Notes: a model not told the origin generated them from the letters alone. DNA of 64,000 bases from Rhodovibrio salinarum DSM 9154 (GCF_000515255.1 NZ_KI911559.1:778149-842148), one strand, 5' to 3'. Numbered from the stretch's first letter, positions 18,722 to 27,915 are shown. Numbers and translations: made by a program.

Positions 18722-18929
18722 TCCTATGTGGTTTGACCACACGAGTGGCGAGTCGCCACTCGAGGAAGAACGCTCCTTCGAGCCAGCGAGCGGGCGGGGT
18801 TCCCCAAAAGGATTTGGCGAACCCCGCCCGCTCGTGCGTCGGCAAAGCACGACGCGCGAACGTGTTCGAGGTCTTCACCTCGAACACGTTCGGGATCAGA
18901 CTCCTCGGTAGTGACCATGCGAACGCACC
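18691..18929 (+). repeat. Outer arms of the retron a1/a2 stem
   Basis: A perfect 10-bp inverted repeat (18691-18700 with 18920-18929) lies outside the inner 8-bp a1/a2 pair. The left arm is inside the winged-HTH coding sequence and the right arm inside codons 2-5 of the reverse transcriptase gene. A 12-base left and 3-base right interior loop separate the two parts of the stem. Confidence 0.75.
18713..18916 (+). ncRNA. Retron msr-msd non-coding RNA
   Basis: The terminal arms a1 (18713-18720) and a2 (18909-18916) are a perfect 8-bp inverted repeat; an outer 10-bp pair reinforces them. Immediately after a1 is G18721 in a TAG context, the likely 2'-5' branching guanosine. The msr part has a hairpin with a 6-bp stem and 3-base loop (18727-18741) and one with a 9-bp stem and 3-base loop (18742-18762). 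The msd part has a 16-bp perfect stem (18787-18802 with 18819-18834) continued by a 5-bp stem and AGGA loop, a 6-bp stem (18836-18841 with 18850-18855), and a 16-bp perfect stem with CTTC loop (18857-18872 with 18877-18892). This order, between the accessory genes and the reverse transcriptase gene, is the expected retron layout. The msr/msd junction is not known. Confidence 0.85.
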
Positions 18930-19981
18930 GTGACCTCGCCTCGTCTTGGGCTGCTTACGAAGCCGCTTTCATAATTGAAGCCCGTCGACGGGGGTATTCG
19001 GATGATGACGTTCGAACATGCCTGTCTTACGCGAAAAAACTACATTTAAGTAACCTACCAGTAATCTATGATCAGGCACATTTTTCAGATCGAGTAGGAT
19101 ACGATATTTCGTATATACGACGGGCGTCGAACGATCCCGAACATTTTTACCGGACGTTTAACGTCCCGAAAAAATCTGGTGGGGTGCGTCAAATTAATGA
19201 ACCGCTTCCAAGCCTCAAGGAAATTCAACGTTGGATATTAGATAATATACTTGGCGCGATGTCCGTGAATCCGTGTGCGAAAGCCTTTGTTGTTGGTCGC
19301 GATGTCAGAGATAACGCTCGATTTCACCGCAATCAGAGGATTGTTATAAATGTGGATGTTAAGGACTTTTTTCCGAGCATAACTCATAGACAGATTAGGA
19401 TGATCTTCCTAAAAGCTGGATATAGCCCTGAAGTTGGTGAGCTACTTACGCAACTCTGTTGCCTTGATGGTGTTCTGCCTCAAGGCGCGCCAACTAGCCC
19501 TTATATTTCGAACTTGGTGTGCCGACCTCTCGATGAGAGATTGTTCGGATATGCAAAGAAGAATGGGTTGAGATATACCCGATACTCCGACGACATCTCC
19601 GTTTCCGGAGATATGGAACCGGCCGAAGTTCTTCAGTTCGTCAAGAAAGTATGCCGCGAGCACGGATTCAAAATACATCCGGATAAAATTAGGGTTTTAG
19701 GGCCTGGCAGACAGAAGAGAGTAACTGGGATCGTCGTAAATAAACATCTCCAAGTTCCCCGAAAAAAGAGGCGAGTACTTAGGCAGTCAGTGTATTACAT
19801 TAAAAAATTTGGGTTGGATGAGCATCTCAGCAAAACGAAAAACAATCGGCGAAATTTTCTTGATCATCTGATGGGGCAGGTGAATTATGTCCTTTTCGTG
19901 AATCCGAAAGATCGAGAAGCGCAAGATTGGCTCCGTCAACTTCGTGAAATAAAAAATGGGGCAATCGATTATAGAGACTAA
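18917..19981 (+). CDS. Retron reverse transcriptase
   Basis: A 354-residue reverse transcriptase that would make msDNA from the adjoining RNA. Numbering from the upstream GTG (18911), the motifs are: NARFH at 135-139 (the retron NAxxH), DVKDFF at 149-154 with the first catalytic aspartate, QGAPTSP at 191-197, YSDD at 225-228 with the two other catalytic aspartates, and VTG at 271-273 (the retron region Y motif that recognises the msr). There is no maturase or endonuclease domain. I prefer the ATG at 18917; GTG 18911 is in frame and lies within the a2 arm. No good ribosome-binding site is visible, so initiation may depend on the RNA fold or coupling. The stop codon lies in the loop of a terminator for the opposite strand. 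Confidence 0.93.
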   Translation: MRTHRDLASSWAAYEAAFIIEARRRGYSDDDVRTCLSYAKKLHLSNLPVIYDQAHFSDRVGYDISYIRRASNDPEHFYRTFNVPKKSGGVRQINEPLPSLKEIQRWILDNILGAMSVNPCAKAFVVGRDVRDNARFHRNQRIVINVDVKDFFPSITHRQIRMIFLKAGYSPEVGELLTQLCCLDGVLPQGAPTSPYISNLVCRPLDERLFGYAKKNGLRYTRYSDDISVSGDMEPAEVLQFVKKVCREHGFKIHPDKIRVLGPGRQKRVTGIVVNKHLQVPRKKRRVLRQSVYYIKKFGLDEHLSKTKNNRRNFLDHLMGQVNYVLFVNPKDREAQDWLRQLREIKNGAIDYRD

Positions 19982-19995
19982 AAATCGTTTGCCCC
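19958..19995 (-). terminator. Terminator of the yej operon, overlapping the 3' end of the retron RT gene
   Basis: A 7-bp stem (19958-19964 with 19989-19995) and a 5-bp stem (19966-19970 with 19983-19987), separated by one T-T mismatch, form a hairpin. On the minus strand it is followed by a T-rich run (complement of 19947-19957), as expected for an intrinsic terminator of yejF, whose stop is 4 bases away. The RT stop codon lies in its loop. On the plus strand it lacks a T-run and would be weaker. Confidence 0.75.
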
Positions 19996-19999
19996 ATCT

Positions 20000-21631
20000 C
20001 TACACACTCACAACCCCGCTTTCCGTCGCCTCCAGCTCGAACGCGGCCTTCATCAGCGCCTGAGTATAGGCCGCCTGGGGGCGGTCGAAAATGTCGGCGG
20101 CGGGGCCTTGTTCGACGACTTGGCCGTCCTTCATCACGATCACGTCGTCGGCGAGCGCGCGCACCACGCGCAGGTCGTGGCTGATGAACAGGTAGGCCAG
20201 GTCGTGGCGGCGCTGCAGGTCCCGCAGCAGGTCGACGATCTGTGCCTGCACGCTCATGTCGAGCGCGCTGGTCGGCTCGTCCAGCACGACGAAGCGGGGC
20301 TTGAGCACCATTGCGCGGGCGATCGCGATGCGCTGGCGCTGGCCGCCGGAGAACTCGTGCGGATAGCGGAAGCGGCTGTCGGGGTCGAGGCCGACCTCCT
20401 GCAGCGCCTGCACGATCCGGGCTTCCCGGTCCTTTTCGGACATCCCGGGCTCGTGCACCTTCAGCCCTTCCTCGACGATCTGCCCGACCGACAGGCGCGG
20501 GGAGAGCGAGCCGAAGGGGTCCTGGAACACCACCTGCATCTCGCGGCGCAGCGGGCGCAGCGCCTTGGGGCGCATGTCGGAGATCCGCCGGCCGTCGAAG
20601 CCGATCTCACCCTGGCTCTGGATCAGGCGCAAAAGCGCCATGCCAAGCGTGGTCTTGCCGCTGCCGCTTTCGCCGACGACGCCTACCGTGTGGCCGGCGC
20701 GGATCGTGACGTCGATGCCGTCGACCGCGCGGACGTAGTCGACCGTACGCTTGAGCAGGCCCTGCTTGATCGGGAAGTGCACCTTCACGTGTGATCCCTG
20801 CATCACCACCGGCGCGTCGGCGCGGGGGCCGACCGGCTTGCCGGACGGCTCGGCGGCCAAGAGGCGGCGGGTATAGCTGTGCTGCGGGTCGGCGAACAGG
20901 CGCCGGGCCGGGCCCTGCTCGACCGCATGGCCCTGGGTCATCACCACCACCTCGTCGGCCATCTTGCGGACCACGCCCAGGTCGTGGGTGATCAGCATCA
21001 GCGCCATGTTGAACTCGCCGGCGAGCTGGCGCAGCAATTTGAGGATCTGCGCCTGGATGGTGACGTCGAGCGCGGTGGTCGGCTCGTCGGCGATCAGGAG
21101 GTCCGGCTCGTTCGCCAGCGCCATCGCGATCATCACCCGCTGGCGTTGCCCGCCGGAGAGTTCGTGCGGGTAGGCGGTGAGGCGCTGGCGCGCTTCCGGG
21201 ATGCCGACCATGTCCAGCAGCTCCAGGCAGCGCTTGCGCGCCTGGGTGCGGTCCATGCCCTTGTGCACCAGAAGCGGCTCGGTCACCTGCTTTTCGATGT
21301 GGTGCAGCGGGTTCAGCGAGGTCATCGGCTCCTGGAAGATCATCGCGATCTCGTTGCCGCGGATCTGGCGCATCCGCGCCTCGCTGGCGTTGGCCAGTTC
21401 CTCGCCCTTGAAGCGGATCGAGGAGCCGGGGGTGTGGCGCGCCTGCGGGTAGGGCAGGAGCTGCATCACCGACAGCGCGGTCACCGACTTGCCGGACCCG
21501 CTTTCGCCGACCAGTGACAGCGTCTGGCCCCGGTCCAGGCCGAACGACAGCTCGCGCACGGCCGGGACGGCCGTGGCGCCCTGGCCGAAGGTGACGCCCA
21601 GGTTCTCAACCTCGAGCAGGCGGTCGGTCAT
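20000..21631 (-). CDS. yejF: Peptide ABC transporter, duplicated ATP-binding subunit (YejF-like)
   Basis: A 543-residue protein with two fused ABC ATPase domains that powers the Yej peptide importer. Domain one has Walker [10 protein letters not shown] and signature LSGGQRQR; domain two has GESGSGKTT and FSGGQRQR. Each is followed by an intact Walker B ([24 protein letters not shown]). Both domains carry the oligopeptide/dipeptide ABC C-terminal extension. In E. coli, YejABEF imports peptides including the antibiotic microcin C. It is the last gene of hisN-yejABEF and ends at a hairpin next to the retron. Confidence 0.95.
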   Translation of the reverse strand: MTDRLLEVENLGVTFGQGATAVPAVRELSFGLDRGQTLSLVGESGSGKSVTALSVMQLLPYPQARHTPGSSIRFKGEELANASEARMRQIRGNEIAMIFQEPMTSLNPLHHIEKQVTEPLLVHKGMDRTQARKRCLELLDMVGIPEARQRLTAYPHELSGGQRQRVMIAMALANEPDLLIADEPTTALDVTIQAQILKLLRQLAGEFNMALMLITHDLGVVRKMADEVVVMTQGHAVEQGPARRLFADPQHSYTRRLLAAEPSGKPVGPRADAPVVMQGSHVKVHFPIKQGLLKRTVDYVRAVDGIDVTIRAGHTVGVVGESGSGKTTLGMALLRLIQSQGEIGFDGRRISDMRPKALRPLRREMQVVFQDPFGSLSPRLSVGQIVEEGLKVHEPGMSEKDREARIVQALQEVGLDPDSRFRYPHEFSGGQRQRIAIARAMVLKPRFVVLDEPTSALDMSVQAQIVDLLRDLQRRHDLAYLFISHDLRVVRALADDVIVMKDGQVVEQGPAADIFDRPQAAYTQALMKAAFELEATESGVVSV

Positions 21632-21704
21632 GGTCGGCGCTCGCGTGGTGTGTCTTGAGGGAGAAGGAGCGGCGGCACGGATCGCGGGTCTGTTCCCTGC
21701 ATCA

Positions 21705-22841
21705 TCACGCCCCGCCGCCCTGGGCGCGGCTGGCGGCGACGGCGCCTTCGGGGCCGACGCCGGGTTCGGCCGGGGTCGGTTCGTTCTGGAACAGCTTGCG
21801 CGGGTCGAAGGCGTCGCGCACCGCCTCGCCGATGAAGAACAGGAGGCTCAGCATGATCGCGAGCACGAAGAAGCCGGTCAGGCCGAGCCAGGGCGCCTGC
21901 AGGTTCGCCTTGCCCTGCGCCAGCACCTCGCCCAGCGAGGCCGACCCGGGCGGCAGGCCGAAGCCGATGAAGTCGAGCGCGGTCAGGGTGGTGATCGAGC
22001 CGGCCAGCGTGAAGGGGAGGAAGGTGAGGGTGGCCACCATCGCGTTGGGCAGGATGTGGCGGAACATCACCATCGTGTCGGAGACGCCGAGCGCCTTCGC
22101 CGCCTTGACGAAGTCGAAGTTGCGCGCGCGCAGGAATTCCGCGCGGACGTAGCCGACCGGCCAGGGCCAGCCGAACAGCACCATCACGCCCAACAGCCAC
22201 CAGAAGTTCGGCTCCACGACCGAGGCCAGGATGATCAGCACCAGCAGCATCGGCAGGGTGCCGAACACCTCCATCACCCGCTGGAAGATCAGGTCGGTCC
22301 AGCCGCCGAAGTAGCCCTGCACCGCGCCCGCCGCGACGCCGATGAGCGTGGTCAGGGCGGTCATCGCCAGGCCGAACAGCACCGAGATGCGGAAGCCGTA
22401 GATCACCCGGGCGACCACGTCGCGCGCCTGGTCGTCGGTGCCCAGCCAGTGCGTGGCCGATGGCGGCGTGGGGGCGGGGTCGGTCAGGTGCCAGTCGACC
22501 GTGCGGTGGTCGTAGGGGATCAGCGCGCGGATCATGAAGCCGTTTTCGGCGATCTGCTGCTCGACGAACGGGTCGGAGTAGTCGGTCTTGGTCGGGAAGA
22601 AGCCGCCGAAGGTGGTCTCGGGATAGTCCTGGAAGATCGGCGTGTAGAGGTTGCCGTCGTACCAGACCGCGATCGGGTCGTCGTTGGCGACCACCTCGGC
22701 GAACAGCGACAGGACGAAGAAGAACAGGAAGATCCACAGCGACCAGAAGCCGCGTGTGTTCGCCCGGAAGTTCGCCAGCCGCCGCGCGGTGATCGGCGAG
22801 ATATCGCGGCCCAGGAAGGTATAGCGCGGGGCGGCGGTCAT
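21705..22841 (-). CDS. yejE: Peptide ABC transporter permease (YejE-like)
   Basis: A 378-residue inner-membrane permease of the oligopeptide family. After an N-terminal cytosolic segment and a first helix (FWSLWIFLFFFVLSLFAEVVANDDPI) comes a long periplasmic loop, then the permease core. The EAA-type motif is visible as EFLRARNFDFVKAAKALGVSDTMVMFRHILPNA. YejE-like features are the loop with FGGFFPTKTDYSDPFV and HWLGTDDQARDV. The C-terminal tail is Ala/Gly/Pro-rich and poorly conserved. It pairs with YejB, 43 bases upstream in the operon. Confidence 0.94.
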   Translation of the reverse strand: MTAAPRYTFLGRDISPITARRLANFRANTRGFWSLWIFLFFFVLSLFAEVVANDDPIAVWYDGNLYTPIFQDYPETTFGGFFPTKTDYSDPFVEQQIAENGFMIRALIPYDHRTVDWHLTDPAPTPPSATHWLGTDDQARDVVARVIYGFRISVLFGLAMTALTTLIGVAAGAVQGYFGGWTDLIFQRVMEVFGTLPMLLVLIILASVVEPNFWWLLGVMVLFGWPWPVGYVRAEFLRARNFDFVKAAKALGVSDTMVMFRHILPNAMVATLTFLPFTLAGSITTLTALDFIGFGLPPGSASLGEVLAQGKANLQAPWLGLTGFFVLAIMLSLLFFIGEAVRDAFDPRKLFQNEPTPAEPGVGPEGAVAASRAQGGGA

Positions 22842-22884
22842 GCGCGCACCTCCGGATGGTCGGGGGTCGGGCAGACGGTCATCC

Positions 22885-24000
22885 TCAGGTCTCCCGCGCC
22901 TCGAAGTCGATCCGGGGATCGATCACGGTGTACATGATGTCGTTCACGAGCTGCAGGATCAGACCCATCAGGGTGAAGATGTAGAGCGTGCCGAACATCA
23001 CCGGATAGTCGCGGTTGACCACCGCCTCGAAGCCGAGCAGGCCGAGGCCGTCGAGCGAGAACAGGATCTCGATCAGCACCGCGCCGGTGAACAGGATGTT
23101 CACGAACGCCACCGGGAAGCCGGCGATCACGATCAGCATGGCGTTGCGGAAGACGTGGCCGTACAGCACCCGGCGTTCCGCCAGCCCCTTGGCGCGGGCG
23201 GTGACGACGTACTGCTGGTTGATCTGATCCAGGAAGGAGTTCTTGGTTAGCATCGTGAGCGCGGCGAACGAACCGATCACCAGCGCGGTGATCGGCAGCG
23301 CCATATGCCAGAAGTAGTCGACGATCTGCATCGGCCAGGTGAGCGTCTCCCAGTCGTCGGAGACCAGGCCACGCAGCGGGAACCAGTCGAGATAGGCGCC
23401 GCCGGCGAACACCACGATCAGCAGCACCGCGAACAGGAAGGCCGGGATCGCGTTGCCGACGATCACCACGACGGACGTCCAGAAGTCGAACGGCGTGCCG
23501 TCGCGCGTTGCCTTCGCCACGCCCAGTGGGATCGAGATCAGGTAGGTCAGGAGCGTCGTCCACAGGCCGAGCGAGATCGACACCGGCAGCTTGTCGACGA
23601 TCAGCTCGGTGACCGAGCGGCTGCGGAAGAAGCTCTCCCCGAAGTCGAAGGTGGCGTAGTCGCCGACCATCATCAGGAAGCGCTCGGCCGGTGGTTTGTC
23701 GAAGCCGAACTGTGCCTCCAGGTCCTCGATGAATTCCGGCGGCAGGCCCTGCGCGCCGCGGTAGTCGCCGCGCGGGCCGGTGCCGCCGCTGGGTTGGCTC
23801 TGGGCGGATCCGCCGGCGCCGCCATCGCCGCCGGCCTGGGTGATCCGCTGGGTCGCGGCGACGCCGGTGCCGGTGACCTGACTGATCACCTGCTGCACCG
23901 GCCCGCCGGGGGCGGCCTGGACGATCAGGAAGTTGATCAGCATCGCGCCCAACAGGGTGGGCACCATGAGCAGGATACGGCGGATGATGTAGCTGGTCAT
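22885..24000 (-). CDS. yejB: Peptide ABC transporter permease (YejB-like)
   Basis: A 371-residue permease closely following the E. coli YejB pattern: first helix [23 protein letters not shown], then a Gly/Ser-rich periplasmic loop of about 60 residues, then the core with [26 protein letters not shown] (EAA loop). The C-terminal block has [40 protein letters not shown]. The Gly-rich loop is longer and more low-complexity than in E. coli. The ATG at 24000 is 7 bases after the yejA stop. Confidence 0.95.
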   Translation of the reverse strand: MTSYIIRRILLMVPTLLGAMLINFLIVQAAPGGPVQQVISQVTGTGVAATQRITQAGGDGGAGGSAQSQPSGGTGPRGDYRGAQGLPPEFIEDLEAQFGFDKPPAERFLMMVGDYATFDFGESFFRSRSVTELIVDKLPVSISLGLWTTLLTYLISIPLGVAKATRDGTPFDFWTSVVVIVGNAIPAFLFAVLLIVVFAGGAYLDWFPLRGLVSDDWETLTWPMQIVDYFWHMALPITALVIGSFAALTMLTKNSFLDQINQQYVVTARAKGLAERRVLYGHVFRNAMLIVIAGFPVAFVNILFTGAVLIEILFSLDGLGLLGFEAVVNRDYPVMFGTLYIFTLMGLILQLVNDIMYTVIDPRIDFEARET

Positions 24001-24007
24001 GGCCGCC

Positions 24008-26080
24008 TCACTCCGTGCCCTGCTGGCTGGCCTTGCGGTGGAAACCGCGGCGGAAGAAGAGGAGCGCGAGCCCGGCCAGGACGAGCACGCCGAGCGCGGT
24101 CAGCCAGACGCCGCTCCTGCCGGTATCCTGCGCCGCGTCGCCATTCGCCTCGGCCTGCGCCCGGGCGATCTGCTGTTCCTTCTCTGGCGCGATCCACCAG
24201 GCGTCCAGCAGGTTCAGGGCGTAGGGGGCCGTCGTCTCCGGCCGGCGGAACTTGTCCCAGTAGACCAGCGGCCAGGCGCCCATGTGCCAGTTCGGCACCA
24301 CGTAGTGGTGCCACAGCAGCACGCGGTCGAGTGCCCGGGTCCGGGCAACCAGCTCTTCCCGGCTGGGTGCGGCGATCACCATGTCGATCAGCTTGTCGAT
24401 CACCGGATCCTGGATGCCGGCCCAATTGCGCGTGCCGGGGCGCTCGGCGGCCGCGGAGCCCCAGAAGCTGCGTTGCTCGTTGCCTGGCGACAGGGATTGC
24501 GGCCAGCCCCCGACCGTCATGTCGAAGTCATAGGAATCCAGCCGGTTCTGGTACTGCACGCTGTCCACCAGCGAGACGTCGACCTCAATGCCCAACCGGT
24601 TCAGGTTGGCGACGTAGGGCAGCACGACGCGTTCGAAAGCTTGGCTGTTCAAAAGGATTTCGAACGTCACGGGCCGGCCGGTGCGCGGATCGATGAGCTT
24701 CATGTCGCGCACCTCGAAGCCGGCCTCGCGCAGCAGCCCGAGCGCCTTTTTCAGGTTGTCGCGTGGGTAGCCGTTGCCGTCGGTTTCCGGCGGGTCGTAC
24801 TCCTGGGTGAAGACTTCCGGGGGCACCTGGCCGCGGAACTGCTCCAGGATTTCCTTCTCGCGGCCGGTCGGCAGCCCGTCGGAAGCCAGTTCGGAGTTGG
24901 AGAAGTAGCTTTCGGTGCGGATGTACTGGCCGAAGAAGAGGTTCTTGTTGGTCCAGCCGAAATCGAAGGCGTAGCTCATCGCCTCGCGGACCTTCGGCTG
25001 GTCGAACGGCGCGCGCCGGGTGTTCATGACGAACGCCTGCATGCCGGTCGGTCGGCTGTTTTCCAGCTTGACCTTCTTCAGCCGGCCCTGGCGCACCGCG
25101 GGCACGTCGTAGGCGGTCGCCCAGGCCTTGGCGGTGTTCTCCAGCCGGAAGTCGACATTGCCGGCTTTGATCGCCGAACGGATTACGGTGGGATCACGGA
25201 AGTAGTCGTAGCGGATCTTGTCGTAGTTCCAGCGTCCGCGGTTCACCGCCAGGTCGCGGCCCCAATAGTCCTCGACCCGTTCGAACACGACGTAGCGGCC
25301 GGGCTCGTAGTCAGTGACTTTATAAGGGCCGGAGCCCAGCGGCGGCTCCAGCGTGGACTTTCCGAACGTGCGTCCCTCGGCTGTCCAGTAGTGCTTTGGC
25401 AGGACCGGCAGCTGGCCCAGGATCAGCGGCAGTTCGCGGTTCAGCCCCTCGCTGAACTCGAACCGGACGGTGCGCGGGCCGATCTGCCGGGCGCTTTTGA
25501 CGTTCTTGTAGTAGAAGCGGTATTGGGGATGGCCCTGTTCCTTCAGGGTATTGAAACTCCAGATCACATCTTCGACCGTGATCGGTTCCCCGTCGTGCCA
25601 GCGCGCGTCCTTGCGCAGGGTGTAGGCGACCCAGTCGCGGTCCTCGGGCATGTAGATGTACTTGGCGATCAGGCCGTACTGGCTGAACGCCTCGTCGTCG
25701 CTCGAGGTCATCAGCGTCTCGAACGCCAGCCCCATCGCTTCCGCCGCCTGCCCCTTGAGGATGTAGGGGTTGAAGCTGTCGTAGGTGCCGTCGGCGGCCA
25801 TCTTGAGGGTGCCGCCTTTGGGAGCATCGGGATTGACGTAGTCGAAGTGCTGGAAGTCTGTCTTGTATTTGACCTCGCCGTGCATCGCTACGCCGTGGCG
25901 CGGCGGCACGCCTTCCAGTTCGCGCAGCGTGCTTTGGGGCAGGTCGGGCTCGGGCGCCTGGGCGGTTTGCTGCGACGATGCGGCGGCGATGTCCGTAGTC
26001 TGCGCCAGGGCCGGCAGCGCCGGCAGGTTGACCGCCAGCGCGAGCACGCCGGCCGCAAGAAACGAGGTTATCCCCCTCAC
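24008..26080 (-). CDS. yejA: Peptide-binding protein of the Yej transporter, with C-terminal membrane anchor
   Basis: A 690-residue family 5 extracellular solute-binding protein. The signal peptide ([22 protein letters not shown]) ends about residue 27. The family signature appears as [45 protein letters not shown] and [10 protein letters not shown]. After the binding fold there is an unusual tail: a hydrophobic segment ([18 protein letters not shown]) followed by RRGFHRK, which looks like a C-terminal membrane anchor with a positively charged cytosolic end. E. coli YejA is soluble as I recall. The start is GTG, overlapping the hisN stop by GTGA. Confidence 0.93.
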   Translation of the reverse strand: MRGITSFLAAGVLALAVNLPALPALAQTTDIAAASSQQTAQAPEPDLPQSTLRELEGVPPRHGVAMHGEVKYKTDFQHFDYVNPDAPKGGTLKMAADGTYDSFNPYILKGQAAEAMGLAFETLMTSSDDEAFSQYGLIAKYIYMPEDRDWVAYTLRKDARWHDGEPITVEDVIWSFNTLKEQGHPQYRFYYKNVKSARQIGPRTVRFEFSEGLNRELPLILGQLPVLPKHYWTAEGRTFGKSTLEPPLGSGPYKVTDYEPGRYVVFERVEDYWGRDLAVNRGRWNYDKIRYDYFRDPTVIRSAIKAGNVDFRLENTAKAWATAYDVPAVRQGRLKKVKLENSRPTGMQAFVMNTRRAPFDQPKVREAMSYAFDFGWTNKNLFFGQYIRTESYFSNSELASDGLPTGREKEILEQFRGQVPPEVFTQEYDPPETDGNGYPRDNLKKALGLLREAGFEVRDMKLIDPRTGRPVTFEILLNSQAFERVVLPYVANLNRLGIEVDVSLVDSVQYQNRLDSYDFDMTVGGWPQSLSPGNEQRSFWGSAAAERPGTRNWAGIQDPVIDKLIDMVIAAPSREELVARTRALDRVLLWHHYVVPNWHMGAWPLVYWDKFRRPETTAPYALNLLDAWWIAPEKEQQIARAQAEANGDAAQDTGRSGVWLTALGVLVLAGLALLFFRRGFHRKASQQGTE

Positions 26081-26916
26081 GTCGCCACCTGCTCCAGTGC
26101 CTGGGCGTGTAGGGCAGGGTCGCCGGCCGCGAGCACGCGCCCGTCTGAATCCGGGCCGAGCGGGCGTCCTTGCCAGTCGGTGATGACGCCGCCCGCGCCC
26201 TCGATCACCGGGACCAGCGCGGCGAAATCGTAGTAGCTCATGCCGGCCTCGCAGACGAGGTCGAGGTAGCCGGCGGCGAGCAGGCCATAGTTATGGCAGT
26301 CGCCGCCGTAGAGCGTCAGCTTGGCGTGCTGGCGCAGACGCTCGAACGCGGCGTTCTCTTCGGCCTGGGCGAACATGCCGGGGGAGGTAGCGCACAGCGT
26401 GGCCGCGTCCAGGCTTGGGCAGGCTCGGGTCTGCGCCGGCATCTCGCCGTGGGCGTCGGCGAACAGGGTCGTCCGGCCGGCGGCGCCGACCCAGCGTTCC
26501 TGAATCGCGGGCATGTCGATCACGCCCAGCACCGGACGGTCTCGGTGGACCAGCGCGACTAGGCAGCCGAAGGTCGGCTTGCCGGAAATGAACTGCTTGG
26601 TCCCGTCGATCGGGTCGAGCACCCACACGTTTTCGGCACCGGCACGCACGGTGCCGTGTTCCTCGCCGACGATGCCGTGCTCGGGATGCGTTTCCTCGAT
26701 AATCCGGCGCATCGCCGATTCGGCTTCCCGGTCGGCCACCGTGACCGGGCTGGCGTCCGGCTTGTCGTCGACCGCGACGGGGGTGCGGAAATGGTGCCGG
26801 GCGGTTTGGCGGCCGGCGTCGGCCAGCCGTTCGGCAAGCGCCACGAGCGCGTCGCTCGGCGTGTCGGTGGAGTCTTGGGGCCGCGCGGCGGGCGGGCGGG
26901 CGTTGGCGTCACTCAC
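26077..26916 (-). CDS. hisN: Histidinol-phosphatase of the inositol-monophosphatase family
   Basis: A 279-residue Mg-dependent phosphatase. The metal-binding motifs are EEHGT, DPIDGTKQF and YYDFAALVPVIEGAGG, in the order of the IMPase superfamily. The GGDCHNYGLLAAGYLDLVCEAG block with the ALVPVIEGAGG ending is typical of HisN-type histidinol-phosphate phosphatase in alphaproteobacteria; myo-inositol monophosphatase activity cannot be excluded. The start is the GTG complementary to 26914-26916. It leads the operon and is coupled to yejA by a GTGA overlap. Confidence 0.88.
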   Translation of the reverse strand: MSDANARPPAARPQDSTDTPSDALVALAERLADAGRQTARHHFRTPVAVDDKPDASPVTVADREAESAMRRIIEETHPEHGIVGEEHGTVRAGAENVWVLDPIDGTKQFISGKPTFGCLVALVHRDRPVLGVIDMPAIQERWVGAAGRTTLFADAHGEMPAQTRACPSLDAATLCATSPGMFAQAEENAAFERLRQHAKLTLYGGDCHNYGLLAAGYLDLVCEAGMSYYDFAALVPVIEGAGGVITDWQGRPLGPDSDGRVLAAGDPALHAQALEQVAT

Positions 26917-27272
26917 GTGAGGGGTTCTCGCTTGACCGCAGAACTGGGGCGGACGGCAACCGGAGCGCAGGGAGATAGCTATCCGGAGCCGTTCAAGACG
27001 AACTGGGCCGCCACTGTATCTGTCCCGGCCCGTCGGCGCCTAGGGCTTACTTGGCATGGCGAAGGACGTAGGGAGGGCGGATATGGCGTGTGGTCCGAAT
27101 GCCGATGGCGGCTTCGCTTCGAAGAGGCCGCTTGGTTGACACAGATCGTCGGCGCTCTCGGGCATTGTTCGTGCGACAATCGCACACACATCGCTCAGCG
27201 AAGGCGGCGCGCAAGGGGCGTACGCCCGGCAAGGCATTATAACAAGGCATCATAAGGGGAACAGAACCTGAG
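26917..27272. other. Divergent intergenic region between hisN and exoD
   Basis: No supported gene. Open frames here are short and lack family resemblance. A TTGACA hexamer at 27136-27141 on the plus strand is a possible -35 for exoD, but no good -10 lies at normal spacing. The region must also hold the hisN-yej promoter. A purine-rich AAGGGGA just before 27273 is the exoD ribosome-binding site. Confidence 0.5.
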
Positions 27273-27875
27273 ATGAGCGAACGAACGGCAGACGATGGTC
27301 AGGCCGACAGCATCACCAGCACTCTGCACGCCTTGAAGCGCGCCGCCCGGCAGGACCGTGTCTCGCTCGGCACGTTGATCGACCAGCTGGGCCAGCGCAC
27401 CTACGGCCCGCTCTTTTTCACCATTGGTTTGATCGCGCTATCGCCGATTGGAGCGATTCCGGGAGCCTCTGTCGTCTGTGCGACCTTGATCGTGCTGCTG
27501 GCTGTACAGATGAGCTTTGGGAGTCATACGCCCTGGGTGCCTGGCGCGCTGCGTCGGCTGGAGGTCGACGGCGACCTGGGCCGACGCTCGATCGAACGAG
27601 TGGAGCCATACCTGCGTTGGCTCGACCGGCTCACGCAGGCGCGCTGGTCGGTGCTGTTGTCCCGGCCGGCCCTACATGCGGTCGTGCTTGGGCTGTGCGC
27701 GCTGGCGGTATTGATGTACCCCCTTGCGCTGGTTCCCTGGGGCGTTTTGCCGGTTGCGGCCGCGATCACGGTGATCGGCCTGGGCCTTTTGACCGCAGAC
27801 GGACTGATCACCGCCATTGGGCTGGCAGTCGCCCTGGTTGGCGGCGGTGGCGGCCTGTACATCCTGTCGGGCTGA
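27273..27875 (+). CDS. ExoD-family membrane protein
   Basis: A 200-residue integral membrane protein of the ExoD family. The signature is RVSLGTLIDQLGQRTYGPLFFTIGLIALSPIGAIPG followed by four or five membrane helices. ExoD was named for exopolysaccharide and nodule-invasion phenotypes in Sinorhizobium; its biochemical role is unclear. AAGGGGA lies about 12 bases before the ATG. It stands alone and ends near a bidirectional terminator. Confidence 0.88.
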   Translation: MSERTADDGQADSITSTLHALKRAARQDRVSLGTLIDQLGQRTYGPLFFTIGLIALSPIGAIPGASVVCATLIVLLAVQMSFGSHTPWVPGALRRLEVDGDLGRRSIERVEPYLRWLDRLTQARWSVLLSRPALHAVVLGLCALAVLMYPLALVPWGVLPVAAAITVIGLGLLTADGLITAIGLAVALVGGGGGLYILSG

Positions 27876-27915
27876 GGCCGCGTGCCGGCCGCGCTACCCG
27901 CACCAGTTTGCATGA

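Noticed and set aside
18687-18933. Short open frames on both strands inside the retron RNA
   Set aside because: They read through the perfect hairpins and have no ribosome-binding site or family resemblance; the symmetry of the inverted repeats explains them.
18917-19981. Reverse transcriptase as a group II intron maturase or diversity-generating RT
   Set aside because: No maturase or endonuclease domain, no intron domain V/VI structure, no template/variable repeat pair; NAxxH and VTG motifs and the a1/a2-flanked RNA point to a retron.
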